Positions 35,040-46,696 of a stretch of DNA of 64,000 nucleotides are shown here, piece after piece. The DNA lies in NCBI RefSeq assembly GCF_900114485.1, contig NZ_FOTF01000001.1:186001-250000 (forward strand), read 5' to 3'. This DNA is from Loktanella salsilacus. Its GTDB lineage: Bacteria > Pseudomonadota > Alphaproteobacteria > Rhodobacterales > Rhodobacteraceae. The notes below the pieces were generated by a model. That model saw only the letters and a program-made list of their open reading frames with translations. It was not told the origin of the DNA and ran no database searches. The position numbers and the translations under genes are program-made. Positions within the stretch are counted from its first letter, which is position 1. Each line of letters opens with the position of its first letter.

Positions 35040-36308
35040 TTACGCGCTGGCGGTTTCTTTCTCTTTCTTCTTGCCGTCGTCGTGGATCATCAGCGGGCTG
35101 GCGTCGGGACCGACGGCTTCCTCGTTGACGACGACTTCGGTCACTGTGTCCATGCCCGGCAGGTCGAACATCGTGTCCAGCAGGATGTCTTCCATGATGG
35201 ACCGCAGACCGCGGGCACCGGTTTTGCGTTCAATCGCACGCTTTGCGATCGCTTTCAGCGCATCATCGGTAAAGGTCAGCTTGGTATTCTCGATGTCGAA
35301 CAGGCGCTGGTACTGCTTAACCAGCGCGTTTTTCGGCGCGGTCAGGATGGTGATCAGCGCGTCTTCGTCAAGATCGGTCAGAGTCGCGATGACCGGCAGG
35401 CGCCCAACGAATTCCGGGATCAGGCCGAATTTCAGCAGGTCTTCTGGCTCCAGCTCGGTGAAAATCTCGCCGACGCCGCGCTCGTCCGGGCCTTTGACAT
35501 TGGCACCAAAGCCCATGCCGGACCCCTTGCTACGCTGGGCAATGATCTTGTCCAGACCGGCAAACGCGCCGCCACAGATGAACAGAATGTTCGTCGTGTC
35601 GACCTGCAGGAATTCCTGCTGCGGATGTTTGCGCCCGCCCTGCGGCGGCACAGAAGCGACGGTGCCTTCCATGATTTTCAGCAAGGCCTGCTGCACGCCT
35701 TCGCCCGACACGTCGCGGGTGATGGACGGGTTGTCGGACTTGCGGGTGATCTTATCGACCTCGTCGATATACACGATTCCGCGCTGCGCGCGTTCCACGT
35801 TGTATTCAGACGCCTGCAACAGCTTGAGGATGATGTTTTCGACGTCTTCGCCCACGTAACCGGCTTCGGTCAGGGTGGTCGCGTCGGCCATCGTGAACGG
35901 CACGTCCAGAATCCGCGCCAGCGTCTGTGCCAACAGCGTCTTGCCGCAGCCCGTGGGGCCGATCAGCATGATGTTGGATTTCGCCAGTTCGATGTCGGAT
36001 TTATCGCTGTTATTCAACCGCTTATAGTGGTTGTGGACGGCGACGGACAACACGCGTTTTGCATGCATCTGGCCGATGACATAATCGTCCAGCACGTTGC
36101 AGATGTCGCGCGGTGTCGGCACGCCTTCACCGGATTTCAAAGTCGCGGATTTCGTTTCTTCGCGGATAATATCCATGCAAAGTTCGACGCATTCGTCGCA
36201 GATGAACACGGTGGGGCCCGCGATCAGTTTGCGCACCTCATGCTGGCTTTTGCCGCAAAAGCTGCAGTATAGCGTGTTTTTGCTGTCGCTGCCGGTGGTG
36301 CTTGCCAT
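35040..36308 (-). CDS. clpX: ATP-dependent protease ATPase subunit ClpX
   Basis: 422 residues from ATG 36308 ([20 protein letters not shown]); the open frame reaches 36398 but those residues are not family-like. The zinc-binding domain has C15, C18, C37 and C40. Walker A is GPTGCGKT (near residue 117), Walker B is [11 protein letters not shown], and the pore loops and arginine motifs ([25 protein letters not shown]) are present. ClpX unfolds substrates and feeds them to ClpP, encoded 140 bases upstream. Close spacing with the next two small genes is noted. Confidence 0.97.
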   Translation of the reverse strand: MASTTGSDSKNTLYCSFCGKSQHEVRKLIAGPTVFICDECVELCMDIIREETKSATLKSGEGVPTPRDICNVLDDYVIGQMHAKRVLSVAVHNHYKRLNNSDKSDIELAKSNIMLIGPTGCGKTLLAQTLARILDVPFTMADATTLTEAGYVGEDVENIILKLLQASEYNVERAQRGIVYIDEVDKITRKSDNPSITRDVSGEGVQQALLKIMEGTVASVPPQGGRKHPQQEFLQVDTTNILFICGGAFAGLDKIIAQRSKGSGMGFGANVKGPDERGVGEIFTELEPEDLLKFGLIPEFVGRLPVIATLTDLDEDALITILTAPKNALVKQYQRLFDIENTKLTFTDDALKAIAKRAIERKTGARGLRSIMEDILLDTMFDLPGMDTVTEVVVNEEAVGPDASPLMIHDDGKKKEKETASA

Positions 36309-36448
36309 TACTCGTGTCCTTTGGCCAAAGGCCGTTTTGGTGTCGCGCTGTCCTTGGTCATGCAGACTAGGACAGCGCCGATGTGGCCACAACGCCAAAA
36401 ACGCATCAGGGTGTATGCGATCTGGCGCGCGGCGCGGTCAGGACGGGT

Positions 36449-37072
36449 TTATTCGTCCTCGCCTGTGTCGCGCTTGGTGACGATTTCGTCGATATGGCCC
36501 CACTCCAGCGCCTCTTCGGGGGTCATCCACTTATCGCGGTCCAGCGCCTTTTGCACTTTGGCCAGCGACTGGCCCGAATGCTTAACATAGAGTTTATACA
36601 TCCGCTCGCGCGTGGCTTCGATGTTGCGGGCGCGGATCAGGATATCCTCTGCCGTGCCTTGTGCGCCGCCGGATGGCTGGTGCACCAGAAATTCAGCGTT
36701 GGGCAGGGAAAACCGCATGCCCTTTTCGCCGCCGATAGCGATGACCGACCCCATGGATGCGGCAAGACCGCAGACCAGCGTCGACACCTTGGGGCGGATG
36801 TACTGCATGGTGTCATAAATGCTCATCCCGGCGACGACGGACCCGCCCGGAGAGTTGATGTACATGCTGATTTCTTTCTTCGGGTTTTCCGATTCAAGGT
36901 GCAGCAACTGGGCGACGACCAGCTGGCTCATGCCATCATGGACGGGGCCGTTCACGAAAATGATGCGTTCTTTCAGCAGACGGCTGAAAATATCATAAGC
37001 ACGTTCCCCGCGAGAGGTCTGTTCGACCACCATCGGCACAAGGTTCATGTAGGTTTCGACGGGATCTTGCAT
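36449..37072 (-). CDS. clpP: ATP-dependent Clp protease proteolytic subunit
   Basis: 207 residues. The serine protease motifs are clear: catalytic S106 in [14 protein letters not shown] and H131 in [18 protein letters not shown]. Other family blocks are [26 protein letters not shown] and [22 protein letters not shown] 37072 gives the typical start [18 protein letters not shown]. ClpP forms the 14-subunit chamber that degrades proteins fed by ClpX (next gene) or ClpA. The gene is divergent from the photolyase-like gene, with about 210 bases between. Confidence 0.97.
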   Translation of the reverse strand: MQDPVETYMNLVPMVVEQTSRGERAYDIFSRLLKERIIFVNGPVHDGMSQLVVAQLLHLESENPKKEISMYINSPGGSVVAGMSIYDTMQYIRPKVSTLVCGLAASMGSVIAIGGEKGMRFSLPNAEFLVHQPSGGAQGTAEDILIRARNIEATRERMYKLYVKHSGQSLAKVQKALDRDKWMTPEEALEWGHIDEIVTKRDTGEDE

Positions 37073-37284
37073 AGCAATGCCTCTGGTTCTGGACGTCTAG
37101 TTGGCGCGTCCGTGCGTGTTCGCCTAAGTCTATGCACCCCTGCGCAGGGCTTCAAGGGCGGTTGGCTTTGTCTTCGCATACGCGAGTAAACGCTTCGTTT
37201 ACCAAACCCGGTATTTCACACAAAAAATGCCCTCGCCAAACTGTCGCAGTGGCGCGGGCGCGGCTGCGCTCTAGCTTTGAAATC

Positions 37285-38493
37285 ATGATCCAATTCGCCC
37301 CATCCCGCGCCGCTGGGCTTGCCCAGCTTGACGATTTCGCACCCCGCGCCGCAGGGGATTACGCACGCACGCGCAATTTCGACACTGGCGGCCACACGAA
37401 CGTCAGCCGCTTGTCGCCTTGGCTGCGCCACGGTCTGCTGACCGAGACAGAGGTGATCACGGCTGCAGTGCGTCATCACGGCCCGGATTTGCCGGAAAAA
37501 TTTGTCACAGAGGTCGCTTGGCGGCTTTATTTCAAAGGCTGGCTGGAACTGCGCCCCGGCATTTGGACCGCCTACAAGGCCGAACGACAGGCCGCGTGGA
37601 ACGATGTGCAAACCCAAAGCGGCCTGCGCCAGCGGTGGGAGCAAGCCTGCACTGGGCAGACCGGCATCGCCTGTTTCGACCATTGGGCGGCAGAGCTGGC
37701 GCAGACGGGCTATTTGCATAATCACGCGCGCATGTGGTTCGCCTCGATCTGGATTTTCACATTGGGGCTGCCGTGGACGCTGGGGGCGGATTTATTTTTA
37801 CGGCATCTGCTGGACGGCGACGCCGCGTCCAACACATTGTCGTGGCGCTGGGTTGGGGGGCTGCATACGCAGGGCAAAACCTATGTGGCGACGGCTGAAA
37901 ATATTGCGCGCTACACCGATGGTCGGTTCAATCCGCGCGACCTAGCACAGGTCGCGCCGGCCTTGGACGGCCCGCCCTTGCCTGCCCCGCGCCCCTGCCC
38001 CGTGAGCGATCCGTTTGCCCCCTCGCGCCGCAGCGGCCTGCTGCTGACAGACGAAACCCTGTATCCCGATCCCCTGCTGGATCGCGTCCTTTTGCCGGTC
38101 ACAACCGCCACTTTGCAGGCCAGCGCCGCGCGCTCTCATCTGCTGGTGTCGGACCGGGTCACGCAGTTTAGCCGCGCCGCGATTACCGATTGCACCACAC
38201 GGCTGGCGGGGCGTTTGGGACCCGTCACCGCCTGCACAGACACGCAGACGGTGGTGGATTGGGCCAGCGCTGCGCAGCTGGAACAGGTGGTCATGCACCA
38301 CGTCCCCACTGGGCCAGCGGCAGATATGCTGGCCGGATTAAAAGAGGCGCTCGCCGCGCAGGGCATCGCCCTATCCCAGCAAATGCGCCCGATTGATCAA
38401 CTGGCATGGCCCAGCGCCACGGCCGGTTTCTTTAAATTCAAACGCGTTTTACCGGATATTTTGGCCCAGGCAAAATTCGAAAATCTGTCCTAA
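37285..38493 (+). CDS. Photolyase/cryptochrome-like flavoprotein with apparently reversed domain order
   Basis: 402 residues from ATG 37285 (open frame from 37132). The FAD-binding domain comes first, about residues 25-225: RNFDTGGHTNVSRLSPWLRHG, EVAWRLYFKGWLEL, GYLHNHARMWFASIWIFTLG and LRHLLDGDAASNTLSWRWVGG are the photolyase hallmarks. The usual N-terminal alpha/beta domain is missing in front. Instead residues about 250-395 follow its pattern: RSGLLLTDETLYPDPLL, LAGRLGPVTACTDTQTVVDWA, LEQVVMHHVPTGPAADM, and GLKEALAAQGIALSQQ, ending TAGFFKFKRVLP. This suggests a circular permutation or domain swap. Whether it repairs DNA or senses light is unknown. It is divergent from clpP. Confidence 0.82.
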   Translation: MIQFAPSRAAGLAQLDDFAPRAAGDYARTRNFDTGGHTNVSRLSPWLRHGLLTETEVITAAVRHHGPDLPEKFVTEVAWRLYFKGWLELRPGIWTAYKAERQAAWNDVQTQSGLRQRWEQACTGQTGIACFDHWAAELAQTGYLHNHARMWFASIWIFTLGLPWTLGADLFLRHLLDGDAASNTLSWRWVGGLHTQGKTYVATAENIARYTDGRFNPRDLAQVAPALDGPPLPAPRPCPVSDPFAPSRRSGLLLTDETLYPDPLLDRVLLPVTTATLQASAARSHLLVSDRVTQFSRAAITDCTTRLAGRLGPVTACTDTQTVVDWASAAQLEQVVMHHVPTGPAADMLAGLKEALAAQGIALSQQMRPIDQLAWPSATAGFFKFKRVLPDILAQAKFENLS

Positions 38494-38653
38494 AATTTGC
38501 GGCAAATCTGCGGCTTTTCGCCAAACCCCGCCCCATTTGCGCCTTAATCCGACCGGTTTGCCTTAAAATGGCCCCGCCTGCCTTGCTAAGGCCACTTGAA
38601 CGGCGAATTGCCGCCGCCCCATCCCGTTATTGCTACCGATCAGAAACGAGCGA

Positions 38654-41600
38654 ATGCCCACTTTTTCGGGTACCCGCCCCTATATGATTGTGACGATGAT
38701 GACTGATGGTGTTGTTTTAAATATTGGAACCGATAACCGCCTGAACAACGGCGACGGGGCAACAGCATACAGCAACTTTACCATCGCGCAGACCTTAGGG
38801 ACCGGTACGGTCCAGTACCGCACCACAACCAGCAATACGCTCGTCACGGTATCCGGAACCTATTACGTCGATACCAACGGCAATGTGCAATTCGCGCCAA
38901 ACACCCCGTTTCCAACGAACCTGACAGCGGTCACGGTCGTCACCGCGCCCAATGTCGGAGTGTATTCCGGTACCGCCGGGGACGACACAAGCCTGGCGGG
39001 AACCGAAGGCGCTGACGTCGTTTATGGCGGCGCAGGCAACGACACCATCACAGCAGGCGGCGGCAACGATTTCATTTATGGCGGCACCGGCAACGACACC
39101 ATCTATGGCGGCGCGGGTAACGACTCGATCTACGGCGGCGACGGGACCGACGTGCTATTTGGCGGCACGGGCAATGACAGTATCGACGGTGGCCTCGGCA
39201 ATGATACCGTTTACGGCGGGTCTGGCAGCGACACCATCGCCTTGGGCGAAGGTAACAACATCGGCTACGGCGGCGCGGGTGCCGACACCCTTTATGCGGG
39301 CAGCGGTGCCGACACAATCTTTGGCGGCGCAGGCCGGGACAGCATCACTTCGGGCGCTGGCAACGACCGGATCTATGGCGGCGACAGCAACGACACCATC
39401 GACGCAGGCGCAGGTGACGACACCATCTACGGCGAGGCTGGCAACGACAGCATTCTGGGCGGCGACGGCAATGACGTGATCTATGGCGACGATGTCGCCA
39501 CGGCGACCGCCACGACAGAAACGCTTAGCTGGATTGGCCAAGGCGCGGCCGGCACCAATGTGCTGAACGGCTTTACGCAGGACACCGGCAATATTCACGT
39601 CTCTGTCTCGTTTCAGAACGACGGCGGTAATACCGCGATCGAGACATCAAGCACGACAACTTATGCAGGCACGACCGGCCTTGCCACCAACTCTTCGCTG
39701 TATCTGACGGGCGACGCTGGTCCCAACGTGACGGCCACAATCGACTTTTCCGCAGACCCCGCCAGCGGTGTGTCCGACTCTGTGTCGAACGTGCAGTTTG
39801 TGATCAACGACATCGACACAGGCGGCTGGCAAGACGTTGTAACCGTGCTGGCCTTTGACGCCAACGGCAACGCTGTCCCGGTCACATTCACCCCCTACGG
39901 CAACGATACGGTGTCTGGCAGCACGATCACCGCAGGGTCCACCAGCGACAGCGCAAATACAGCGGATGGCGCAGTTGGCGTCACGATTGCAGGCCCCGTT
40001 GCCAGCATTCAGATCGTCTATTCCAACGCCGGCACTGTTGGGCAAGCGCTGTGGATTAGCGACATGCGCTACACCTCGATCGTGCCAACGGCGGGCGACG
40101 ATACCATCGACGGCGGCACCGGCGACGACCTGATCTTTGGCGGCGGCGGCAATGACAGCATCTCTGGCGGCTTGGGCGTCGACACGCTTTATGGCGACGA
40201 TGGCAACGACATCCTGAACGGCGCTGACGGCAACGATTTTCTGTATGGCGGCAACGGCACCGACAGCCTGTATGGCGGTGAAGGCAACGACGCGCTTGAT
40301 GGCGGCGCTGGCAACGACACACTGAACGGTGGCAACGGCGCGGACACGCTGACGGGCGGTCTTGGCAATGATGTGCTGAACGGCGATGCGGGCAACGACA
40401 CGCTTTATGGCGGTGACGGCACCGACAGCCTGTATGGCGGCGACGCAGAGGACATCTTGTTCGGCGGCAACGGCAACGACTACCTAGACGGCGGCCTTGG
40501 CGAAGACAGCCTCAGCGGCGACGCAGGCGACGACACGTTGTTTGGCGGCGCTGGCAATGACACCCTGTCCGGCGGCCTTGGTAATGACGTGCTGAACGGC
40601 GATCCGGGCAACGATACGCTGTTCGGCGATGATGGCACAGACCGCCTGTTTGGCGGCGACGGCAATGACACTCTTTATGGCGGCGAAGGTAACGATTACC
40701 TCGACGGCGGTGCGGGCAACGATATCCTGAACGGCGACGCGGGCGACGACTCCCTGCTGGGCGGCGCGGGCAATGACACCCTGTCCGGCGGCATCGGTAA
40801 CGACGTGATGAACGGCGACGACGGCAACGACACGCTCTACGGCGGTGAAGGCAACGACAGTCTGTATGGCGGCGTTGGCACCGATACGTTGTTCGGCGGC
40901 GCGGGCAATGATTACATCGAAGGCGGCGTTGAAAGCGACGTCCTGTTCGGCGACGCGGGCAACGACACGCTGCTGGGCGGCGCTGGCGATGACACGCTGT
41001 CCGGGGGCGCAGGCTCTGACACACTGGACGGCGGCACCGGCAGCGACGTGTTTAACGTGGCCGACGATCACAACCAGAACATCGTCATCGGCGGCGAAGA
41101 CGTTGGCAACGGCGATATCGACACGCTGAACCTGACCAACGCAACCGCTACCGCTGGCGTCAATGTCACCTACACCGGGGCAGAGGCTGGCACCGCCACC
41201 TTTGGCACCACGGGCGCTACCGCGACGTTTTCCCAGATCGAGCGTGTGGTGACGACCGCCAACGCTGACACAGTGAACGCCAGCGCGGCCACCACCGGCA
41301 TCAACGTCGACACCGGCGCGGGCAACGACAGCATCATCGGCGGCAGCGGCAACGACACGATCACCGCGGGCACCGGCGCCGACCGGGTCGAGGGCGGCGC
41401 AGGCAATGACACGATCAGCCTTGGCAACGACGGCGCAGCCGACGTGCTGGTGCTGCGCGACGGCTCTGGCCGCGACACCATCACTGCGATGGATACCGTC
41501 GTCGCCAATCCAGACGGCACCTACACGTCGATCGACAAGCTGGACGTCACCAACCTGCACGACGCCATCGGCGATCCGGTCAACACCCGCGACGTTATCG

Positions 41601-44600
41601 TCAGCGATGACGGCAACGGCAACGCGGTCCTGACCTTCCCCAATGGCGAAGCAGTCGTGCTGCAAGGCGTATCCCCAACGGTTGCCGCGAACGAGCAGTT
41701 CTTGACCGCCATCGGTATTCCCATGTCCGACGGTACCGTCAGCGGCACCGCTGGCGATGACGTCATCGCCCCCGGCTACACAGACCGCGACGGCGACCGC
41801 GTGGATGGCAACGATGCGATCCTTGCAGGCGATGCAGCCAACGACGACCTGATCGAGGCTGGCGCAGGCAACGACTCGGTGCTGGCTGGCGAAGGGAATG
41901 ACCGCGTCTATGGCGGCACCGGGAACGACACCCTGTCGGGCGGCGCTGGCAACGATACAATTTACGGCGAGGCCGGCAACGACACCCTGAACGGCGGCAG
42001 CGGCAATGACGTGCTGTATGGCGGCGCGGGCGACGACAGCTTTGTCATCAGCACGGGCGATGACGAAGTCACCGGCGGCGAAACCGGCGAGTCCGCAGGC
42101 GATCTGCTGGATGGATCGGGCCTGACCGCGAATACCACCGTGACCTTCACCGGGACCGAGGCAGGCGTTCTGAACAATGCCGATGGCACCACGAAATTCA
42201 CCCAGATCGAACGTATCGCGACCGGCAGCGGCGATGACACCATCACCGCAGGCGCGGGCGATCAAACCATCGCCAGCGGCGCAGGCGCAGACGTCATCAA
42301 CGCAGGCGCTGGCAACGACACCATCGACGTGGGCGCTGGCGACAACGCCGTCGATACGCTGATCCTGCAGGACGGCTTTGGCGACGACCTTGTGTCCGGC
42401 TTCGAAGCGCCGACCTCTGACGGGTTTGGCGGCTTTGTCGGCCACGACCAGTTGGACGTCACCGCCCTGTTTGATGCAGGCGGCGATCCGGTCAACACGC
42501 GCGACGTCATCATCAGCGACGACGGCGCAGGGAATGCGGTCCTTAGCTTTCCAAACGGCGAAAGCCTGACCCTGCAAGGCATCAGCCCCGCAGATGCAAG
42601 TAACGAATTCTTTTTGAACGCGATGGGGATCCCGATGCCAGATGGTACAGTAAGCGGCACCGCTGGCGACGATATTATCGGCGCAGGCTATACAGATGGC
42701 GACGGCGATACAGTCGATAACAACGACGCGATTCTGCCAGATACCGCAGGCAATGACGACCTGATCGTCGCAGGCGCGGGCAATGATACCGTCTATGCAG
42801 GCGACGGCAACGACACTGTATCCGGCGACGCAGGCACCGACACGATCTATGGCGGCGCGGGCGACGACTTTATCGGGGGCGGCTCTGTCCTGGATAACGA
42901 GGTCTACACCGAAGGCGACGAGCTGTATGGCGGCGACGGCGACGACACCATCGAAACCGCCAATGGATCGACCACCGGCAGTACCGTTTATGGCGGCGAC
43001 GGCTATGATAAGATCTACGATCTTGGCGGCGCAGGTTCGAACGACACCTTTGTTGGCGGCGGCGGCTGGGATGATATCTTTGGCGGATCGGGCGATGACA
43101 CCTTTGTCGTGGCCGACGACTGGAGCGATGACTTCATCTACGGCGGCGAAGACGGCGAAGTCACCGGCGACGTGCTGGACGCCAGCGCTGTCACGGCTGA
43201 TCTGGTCCTTGACCTGTCCGGACCAGAGCGGGGCACGCTGACCGATACCGCCAGCTTTGCGGACGCCGATCCTGACAACAATAACATCGTCACCTTCGAC
43301 CAGATCGAGAATTTCTTCCTCGGCTCTGGCAACGACACGGTCTTTGGCGGCGAAGGCGACGACGTTGTCGACCTTGGCGCGGGCGACGACGTGTTCAAAC
43401 TGTTCGGCGGTTTCGGCAACGACACCATCACCGGCGGCGAAGCGGGCGAGACGTCAGGCGACGTGCTGGATGCCAGCGCGCTGACCGAAAACCTGACCGT
43501 CACCCTGTCCGGCCCAGAGGCTGGCACCCTGACCGACGGCGTCAACACCGCGACCTTTAGCGAAATTGAAACCGTCATCACCGGCAGCGGCGCGGACACC
43601 ATCACCGGCAGCACCGGCGACGACACGATCCTAAGCGGCGCTGGCGCGGACCGTATTAACGCGGGCGCAGGCAACGACACGCTTGATCTGGGCCTTGATG
43701 ATGGCGCGATCGACACCGTCGTCCTGCAAGACGGCAGCGGCAACGATATCGTCTCGGCGTTCGAAGCACCGATCACCAACCCTGACGGCAGCTTCACAGG
43801 CCGCGACCAGTTGGATGTCAGCGACCTGCACGACGCAGGCGGCGATCCGGTCAATGTCAACGACGTCGTCGTCAGCGATGACGGCAATGGCAATGCGCTG
43901 CTCAGCTTTCCGAACGGCGAAACCGTCCTGCTGTCAGGCGTGTCCCCCACTGACGCCGCCAACCCGTTCTACCTGAACGCTATTGGCATCCCGATGTCCG
44001 ACGGCACCGTCACCGGCACCGCTGGCGACGACCTGATCGACAACACCTATATCGGCGACACCGACGGTGACCGCGTTGATACAAACGACGCCATCCTGTC
44101 CGGCGACACCGGCAACGACGACCTGATCATCGCAGGCGACGGCAACGACACTGTCATCGCAGGCAATGGCGACGACGAAGTCTATGGCGGCAACGGCAAT
44201 GACACGCTGGACGGCGGCGCTGGCAATGACACGCTGTATGGCGAAGCTGGCGATGACATTTTGGCTGGCGGTACCGGTGACGATACGCTTGATGGCGGCA
44301 CCGGCACCGATACCTTCACCATTGGCGATGACTTCGGCAACGACACCATTGTCGGCGGCGAAGACGCCAGTGGCTTTGACTTTGACCGCATCGATGGCTC
44401 TGGTCTGACGCAGAACGTGACTGTCAACATCACGGGCACCGAGTCCGGCACGATCACCAACGGCACCGATACCGCGACCTTTAGCGAAGTCGAAGACATC
44501 GTGACCGGCAGCGGCGACGACACAGTCTATGGTAGCCTTGATAACGACCTGAGCGTCATCATCACCGGCGCTGGCAACGACTCGATCTATGGCGGTGCAG

Positions 44601-45631
44601 GCAACGACTTTTTCAACGCCGGGACTGGCGACGACATTGTTTATGGCGGCGACGGTAACGATCATATCTGGGGTGACACGGGCAGCGACACACTCTTTGG
44701 TGGCGCTGGCAACGATGTCATTGACGCAGGCGACGATGATGACATCATCGACGGCGGCGCGGGTGCTGACACCATCTATGGCGGCGCTGGCAATGACACG
44801 GTCACCTTTGGCCGCGGCGATACCGTTTCCGGTGACGAACCCGCTGCCAGCACGGGGGGCGACGACACCTTTGTCCTGACCACCGATCCCGACGGCGATC
44901 CGGCTAACATCTATATCGACGGCGGCGCGAACGGCACCGTGGGCGATACGTTGCAGCTGGGCACGGGCGCGGATCTGTCCACGCTCATCTATTCGAACGA
45001 GGCGAAAACCTCTGGCACAGTGCAGCTTGACGACGGCAGCCTGCTGACCTTTGACAATATCGAAAACATCATCTGCTTCACCCCCGGCACGCTGATCGCC
45101 ACCCCAATGGGCGCGCGCGATATCGCGACCCTGCAGGTTGGTGATCTGGTGATGACCCGCGACCACGGGCTTCAGCCGATCCGCTGGATCCAGTCGCGCA
45201 CCGTATCGGCGCAGGGCCGCTTTGCCCCCGTGCGCATCCGCCCCGGTGTCATCATCGGGCAAGAGCGTGACTTGATCGTGTCGCCTCAACACCGGATGCT
45301 GTTCCAAGGCTACCGCGCAGAGCTGCTGTTTGGCGAAACCGAAGTCTTGGTCCCCGCTAAGCATCTGGTGGACAACTTGGCCGTCACCCGCGACGAGGGC
45401 CAGGAGGTCACCTATATCCACATGATGTTCGACCAGCACGAAATCGTCTTTGCAGAGGGTGCGGCCACCGAAAGCTTCCACCCTGGATCGCTGGGCATGG
45501 ACGCCATCCATGACGCCGCCCGTGAAGAGCTGTTTGCAATTTTCCCGCAATTACGCTCTGACGTGACACATTACGGCGATACTGCCCGGCGCTGCCTGAA
45601 ACGGCACGAGGCAGAGCTGCTGCGGGTGTAA
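38654..45631 (+). CDS. Giant RTX calcium-binding protein with C-terminal Hint domain
   Basis: 2325 residues from ATG 38654; TTG 38630 and later ATGs at 38684-38699 are alternatives. After about 100 unique residues, long tracts of nonapeptide repeats (GGxGNDTLxG type) run through most of the protein, interrupted near residues 285-475 by a beta-rich insert ending [12 protein letters not shown] module with [31 protein letters not shown] and [12 protein letters not shown] recurs three times. The C-terminus is a Hint-type domain from C2141: [38 protein letters not shown], and VSPQHRMLF. Such proteins are exported by type I secretion and bind calcium; Hint may process itself. No secretion genes lie beside it. 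Confidence 0.92.
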   Translation: MPTFSGTRPYMIVTMMTDGVVLNIGTDNRLNNGDGATAYSNFTIAQTLGTGTVQYRTTTSNTLVTVSGTYYVDTNGNVQFAPNTPFPTNLTAVTVVTAPNVGVYSGTAGDDTSLAGTEGADVVYGGAGNDTITAGGGNDFIYGGTGNDTIYGGAGNDSIYGGDGTDVLFGGTGNDSIDGGLGNDTVYGGSGSDTIALGEGNNIGYGGAGADTLYAGSGADTIFGGAGRDSITSGAGNDRIYGGDSNDTIDAGAGDDTIYGEAGNDSILGGDGNDVIYGDDVATATATTETLSWIGQGAAGTNVLNGFTQDTGNIHVSVSFQNDGGNTAIETSSTTTYAGTTGLATNSSLYLTGDAGPNVTATIDFSADPASGVSDSVSNVQFVINDIDTGGWQDVVTVLAFDANGNAVPVTFTPYGNDTVSGSTITAGSTSDSANTADGAVGVTIAGPVASIQIVYSNAGTVGQALWISDMRYTSIVPTAGDDTIDGGTGDDLIFGGGGNDSISGGLGVDTLYGDDGNDILNGADGNDFLYGGNGTDSLYGGEGNDALDGGAGNDTLNGGNGADTLTGGLGNDVLNGDAGNDTLYGGDGTDSLYGGDAEDILFGGNGNDYLDGGLGEDSLSGDAGDDTLFGGAGNDTLSGGLGNDVLNGDPGNDTLFGDDGTDRLFGGDGNDTLYGGEGNDYLDGGAGNDILNGDAGDDSLLGGAGNDTLSGGIGNDVMNGDDGNDTLYGGEGNDSLYGGVGTDTLFGGAGNDYIEGGVESDVLFGDAGNDTLLGGAGDDTLSGGAGSDTLDGGTGSDVFNVADDHNQNIVIGGEDVGNGDIDTLNLTNATATAGVNVTYTGAEAGTATFGTTGATATFSQIERVVTTANADTVNASAATTGINVDTGAGNDSIIGGSGNDTITAGTGADRVEGGAGNDTISLGNDGAADVLVLRDGSGRDTITAMDTVVANPDGTYTSIDKLDVTNLHDAIGDPVNTRDVIVSDDGNGNAVLTFPNGEAVVLQGVSPTVAANEQFLTAIGIPMSDGTVSGTAGDDVIAPGYTDRDGDRVDGNDAILAGDAANDDLIEAGAGNDSVLAGEGNDRVYGGTGNDTLSGGAGNDTIYGEAGNDTLNGGSGNDVLYGGAGDDSFVISTGDDEVTGGETGESAGDLLDGSGLTANTTVTFTGTEAGVLNNADGTTKFTQIERIATGSGDDTITAGAGDQTIASGAGADVINAGAGNDTIDVGAGDNAVDTLILQDGFGDDLVSGFEAPTSDGFGGFVGHDQLDVTALFDAGGDPVNTRDVIISDDGAGNAVLSFPNGESLTLQGISPADASNEFFLNAMGIPMPDGTVSGTAGDDIIGAGYTDGDGDTVDNNDAILPDTAGNDDLIVAGAGNDTVYAGDGNDTVSGDAGTDTIYGGAGDDFIGGGSVLDNEVYTEGDELYGGDGDDTIETANGSTTGSTVYGGDGYDKIYDLGGAGSNDTFVGGGGWDDIFGGSGDDTFVVADDWSDDFIYGGEDGEVTGDVLDASAVTADLVLDLSGPERGTLTDTASFADADPDNNNIVTFDQIENFFLGSGNDTVFGGEGDDVVDLGAGDDVFKLFGGFGNDTITGGEAGETSGDVLDASALTENLTVTLSGPEAGTLTDGVNTATFSEIETVITGSGADTITGSTGDDTILSGAGADRINAGAGNDTLDLGLDDGAIDTVVLQDGSGNDIVSAFEAPITNPDGSFTGRDQLDVSDLHDAGGDPVNVNDVVVSDDGNGNALLSFPNGETVLLSGVSPTDAANPFYLNAIGIPMSDGTVTGTAGDDLIDNTYIGDTDGDRVDTNDAILSGDTGNDDLIIAGDGNDTVIAGNGDDEVYGGNGNDTLDGGAGNDTLYGEAGDDILAGGTGDDTLDGGTGTDTFTIGDDFGNDTIVGGEDASGFDFDRIDGSGLTQNVTVNITGTESGTITNGTDTATFSEVEDIVTGSGDDTVYGSLDNDLSVIITGAGNDSIYGGAGNDFFNAGTGDDIVYGGDGNDHIWGDTGSDTLFGGAGNDVIDAGDDDDIIDGGAGADTIYGGAGNDTVTFGRGDTVSGDEPAASTGGDDTFVLTTDPDGDPANIYIDGGANGTVGDTLQLGTGADLSTLIYSNEAKTSGTVQLDDGSLLTFDNIENIICFTPGTLIATPMGARDIATLQVGDLVMTRDHGLQPIRWIQSRTVSAQGRFAPVRIRPGVIIGQERDLIVSPQHRMLFQGYRAELLFGETEVLVPAKHLVDNLAVTRDEGQEVTYIHMMFDQHEIVFAEGAATESFHPGSLGMDAIHDAAREELFAIFPQLRSDVTHYGDTARRCLKRHEAELLRV

Positions 45632-45689
45632 CGCCCGCAGGCACATGTGCGCCCCGTCAGTCTGCTTGATGACGGTGCGGCGCGTATCC

Positions 45690-45719
45690 CGCCCGGTGTG
45701 CCTGCCAGCACACCGGGCG
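45690..45719 (+). terminator. Terminator after the RTX gene
   Basis: 12-bp stem CGCCCGGTGTGC/GCACACCGGGCG with a six-base loop, followed by TTT. It lies 58 bases after the RTX stop and 32 bases before the end of the convergent amidotransferase gene, and can serve both strands. Confidence 0.75.
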
Positions 45720-45751
45720 TTTGGATTCTGTAGCCAAGTAAACGTTTGGAA

Positions 45752-46528
45752 TCAGGCGGATTTACGCATTGGCGCGCGCTTGCCAGCGGCATGAGCGGCA
45801 GCGGCTTGGCCGAACGCCTCGAACAGCGGACGCGACACCATATCAAGGCCAGCCTGATATTCGGGATGCCACTGAACGCCCAGCGCAAAGCCGGGCGCGT
45901 CGGCGATATGGATCGCCTCTGGTGTCGAATCAGGGGCGGTGCCATCGATCACGACACGGGGTCCCGCGACCTTGATCCCCTGCCCGTGCAGCGAATTCGT
46001 CATCACCTCGCGCTTGCCCATCAGGCGGTGGAATACGCCGCCATCGGTAAAGGTGATGGTGTGCCGCATGGCAAACTTTTCCTCGATCGTTCCGTCAGGC
46101 GGCATGCGGTGATTATCCCGCCCCGGCAGATCGCGGATTTCGGGATAGAGTGACCCGCCAAAGGCGACGTTGATTTCCTGAAAGCCCCGGCAAATGCCAA
46201 GGATCGGCACAGCCGCCGCCACGCAAGCGCGGATCAGCGGCAGGGCTACGCGGTCGCGGCCTCTGTCGAAATCACCATGGGCTGGGGTTGCGTCTTCGCC
46301 GTATTCTTCGGGATGCACATTGGGCCGCCCGCCCGGAAAGATGAAACCATCGCAGGCACATAGCAGATCGTTAATATCAACCATGTCGGGGTCAGCGGGC
46401 ACAATCAGCGGCAGCGCATCGCAAACCTCGCGCACGGCTTGCATGTTCATATCACCTGCCGCCTGGACCAAATAGCTGTCGTTGATCAGGTGAGAGTTGC
46501 CAATGATACCAATAACGGGACGGGACAA
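45752..46528 (-). CDS. Class I glutamine amidotransferase-like hydrolase (PuuD/peptidase C26 family)
   Basis: 258 residues. The nucleophile elbow reads AAVPILGICRGFQEINVAFGGSLY with the catalytic Cys in GICRG, and the His of the triad is in LGVQWHPEYQ. The N-terminal strand block PVIGIIGNSHLINDSYLVQAAG is typical of gamma-glutamyl-gamma-aminobutyrate hydrolases. PuuD releases GABA from gamma-Glu-GABA in putrescine use, but other substrates are common in the family and no other puu genes are present. It lies convergent to the RTX gene and about 170 bases before the GlcG-like gene's stop. Confidence 0.88.
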   Translation of the reverse strand: MSRPVIGIIGNSHLINDSYLVQAAGDMNMQAVREVCDALPLIVPADPDMVDINDLLCACDGFIFPGGRPNVHPEEYGEDATPAHGDFDRGRDRVALPLIRACVAAAVPILGICRGFQEINVAFGGSLYPEIRDLPGRDNHRMPPDGTIEEKFAMRHTITFTDGGVFHRLMGKREVMTNSLHGQGIKVAGPRVVIDGTAPDSTPEAIHIADAPGFALGVQWHPEYQAGLDMVSRPLFEAFGQAAAAHAAGKRAPMRKSA

Positions 46529-46696
46529 GATGTAGGCTCCTGTAAGGAATACACGGCTTACCTAGCCGCTTGCCCCCAGATTGCATAGGTCAGTGTCTGC
46601 ACAGCAACCCCTGCGTCAGGGCACCGGCAGCAAAAACGCTGCCGATACCGATTTTATGCGCCCAAAGCGTAAGCGCCTGCTTAATTCAGCAGCAGT

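Noticed and set aside
34698-36272. 524-codon plus-strand frame across clpX
   Set aside because: It is antisense to clpX, whose motifs are complete; composition is that of a G+C-rich shadow frame.
40484-42577. Long 697-codon open frame antisense to the RTX gene
   Set aside because: It mirrors the repeat codons of the plus-strand gene, has low-complexity Val/Ala/Asp repeats and no domain of its own.
38980-44860. Dense short tandem repeats resembling a CRISPR array or minisatellite
   Set aside because: They are in-frame RTX nonapeptide codons with varied sequence and no unique spacers of constant length.
46625-46644. Short hairpin with a six-base loop downstream of the GlcG-like gene
   Set aside because: Loop AAAAAC lacks G at position 4, there is no second hexaloop and no U-run, so neither an ANTAR site nor a terminator can be claimed.
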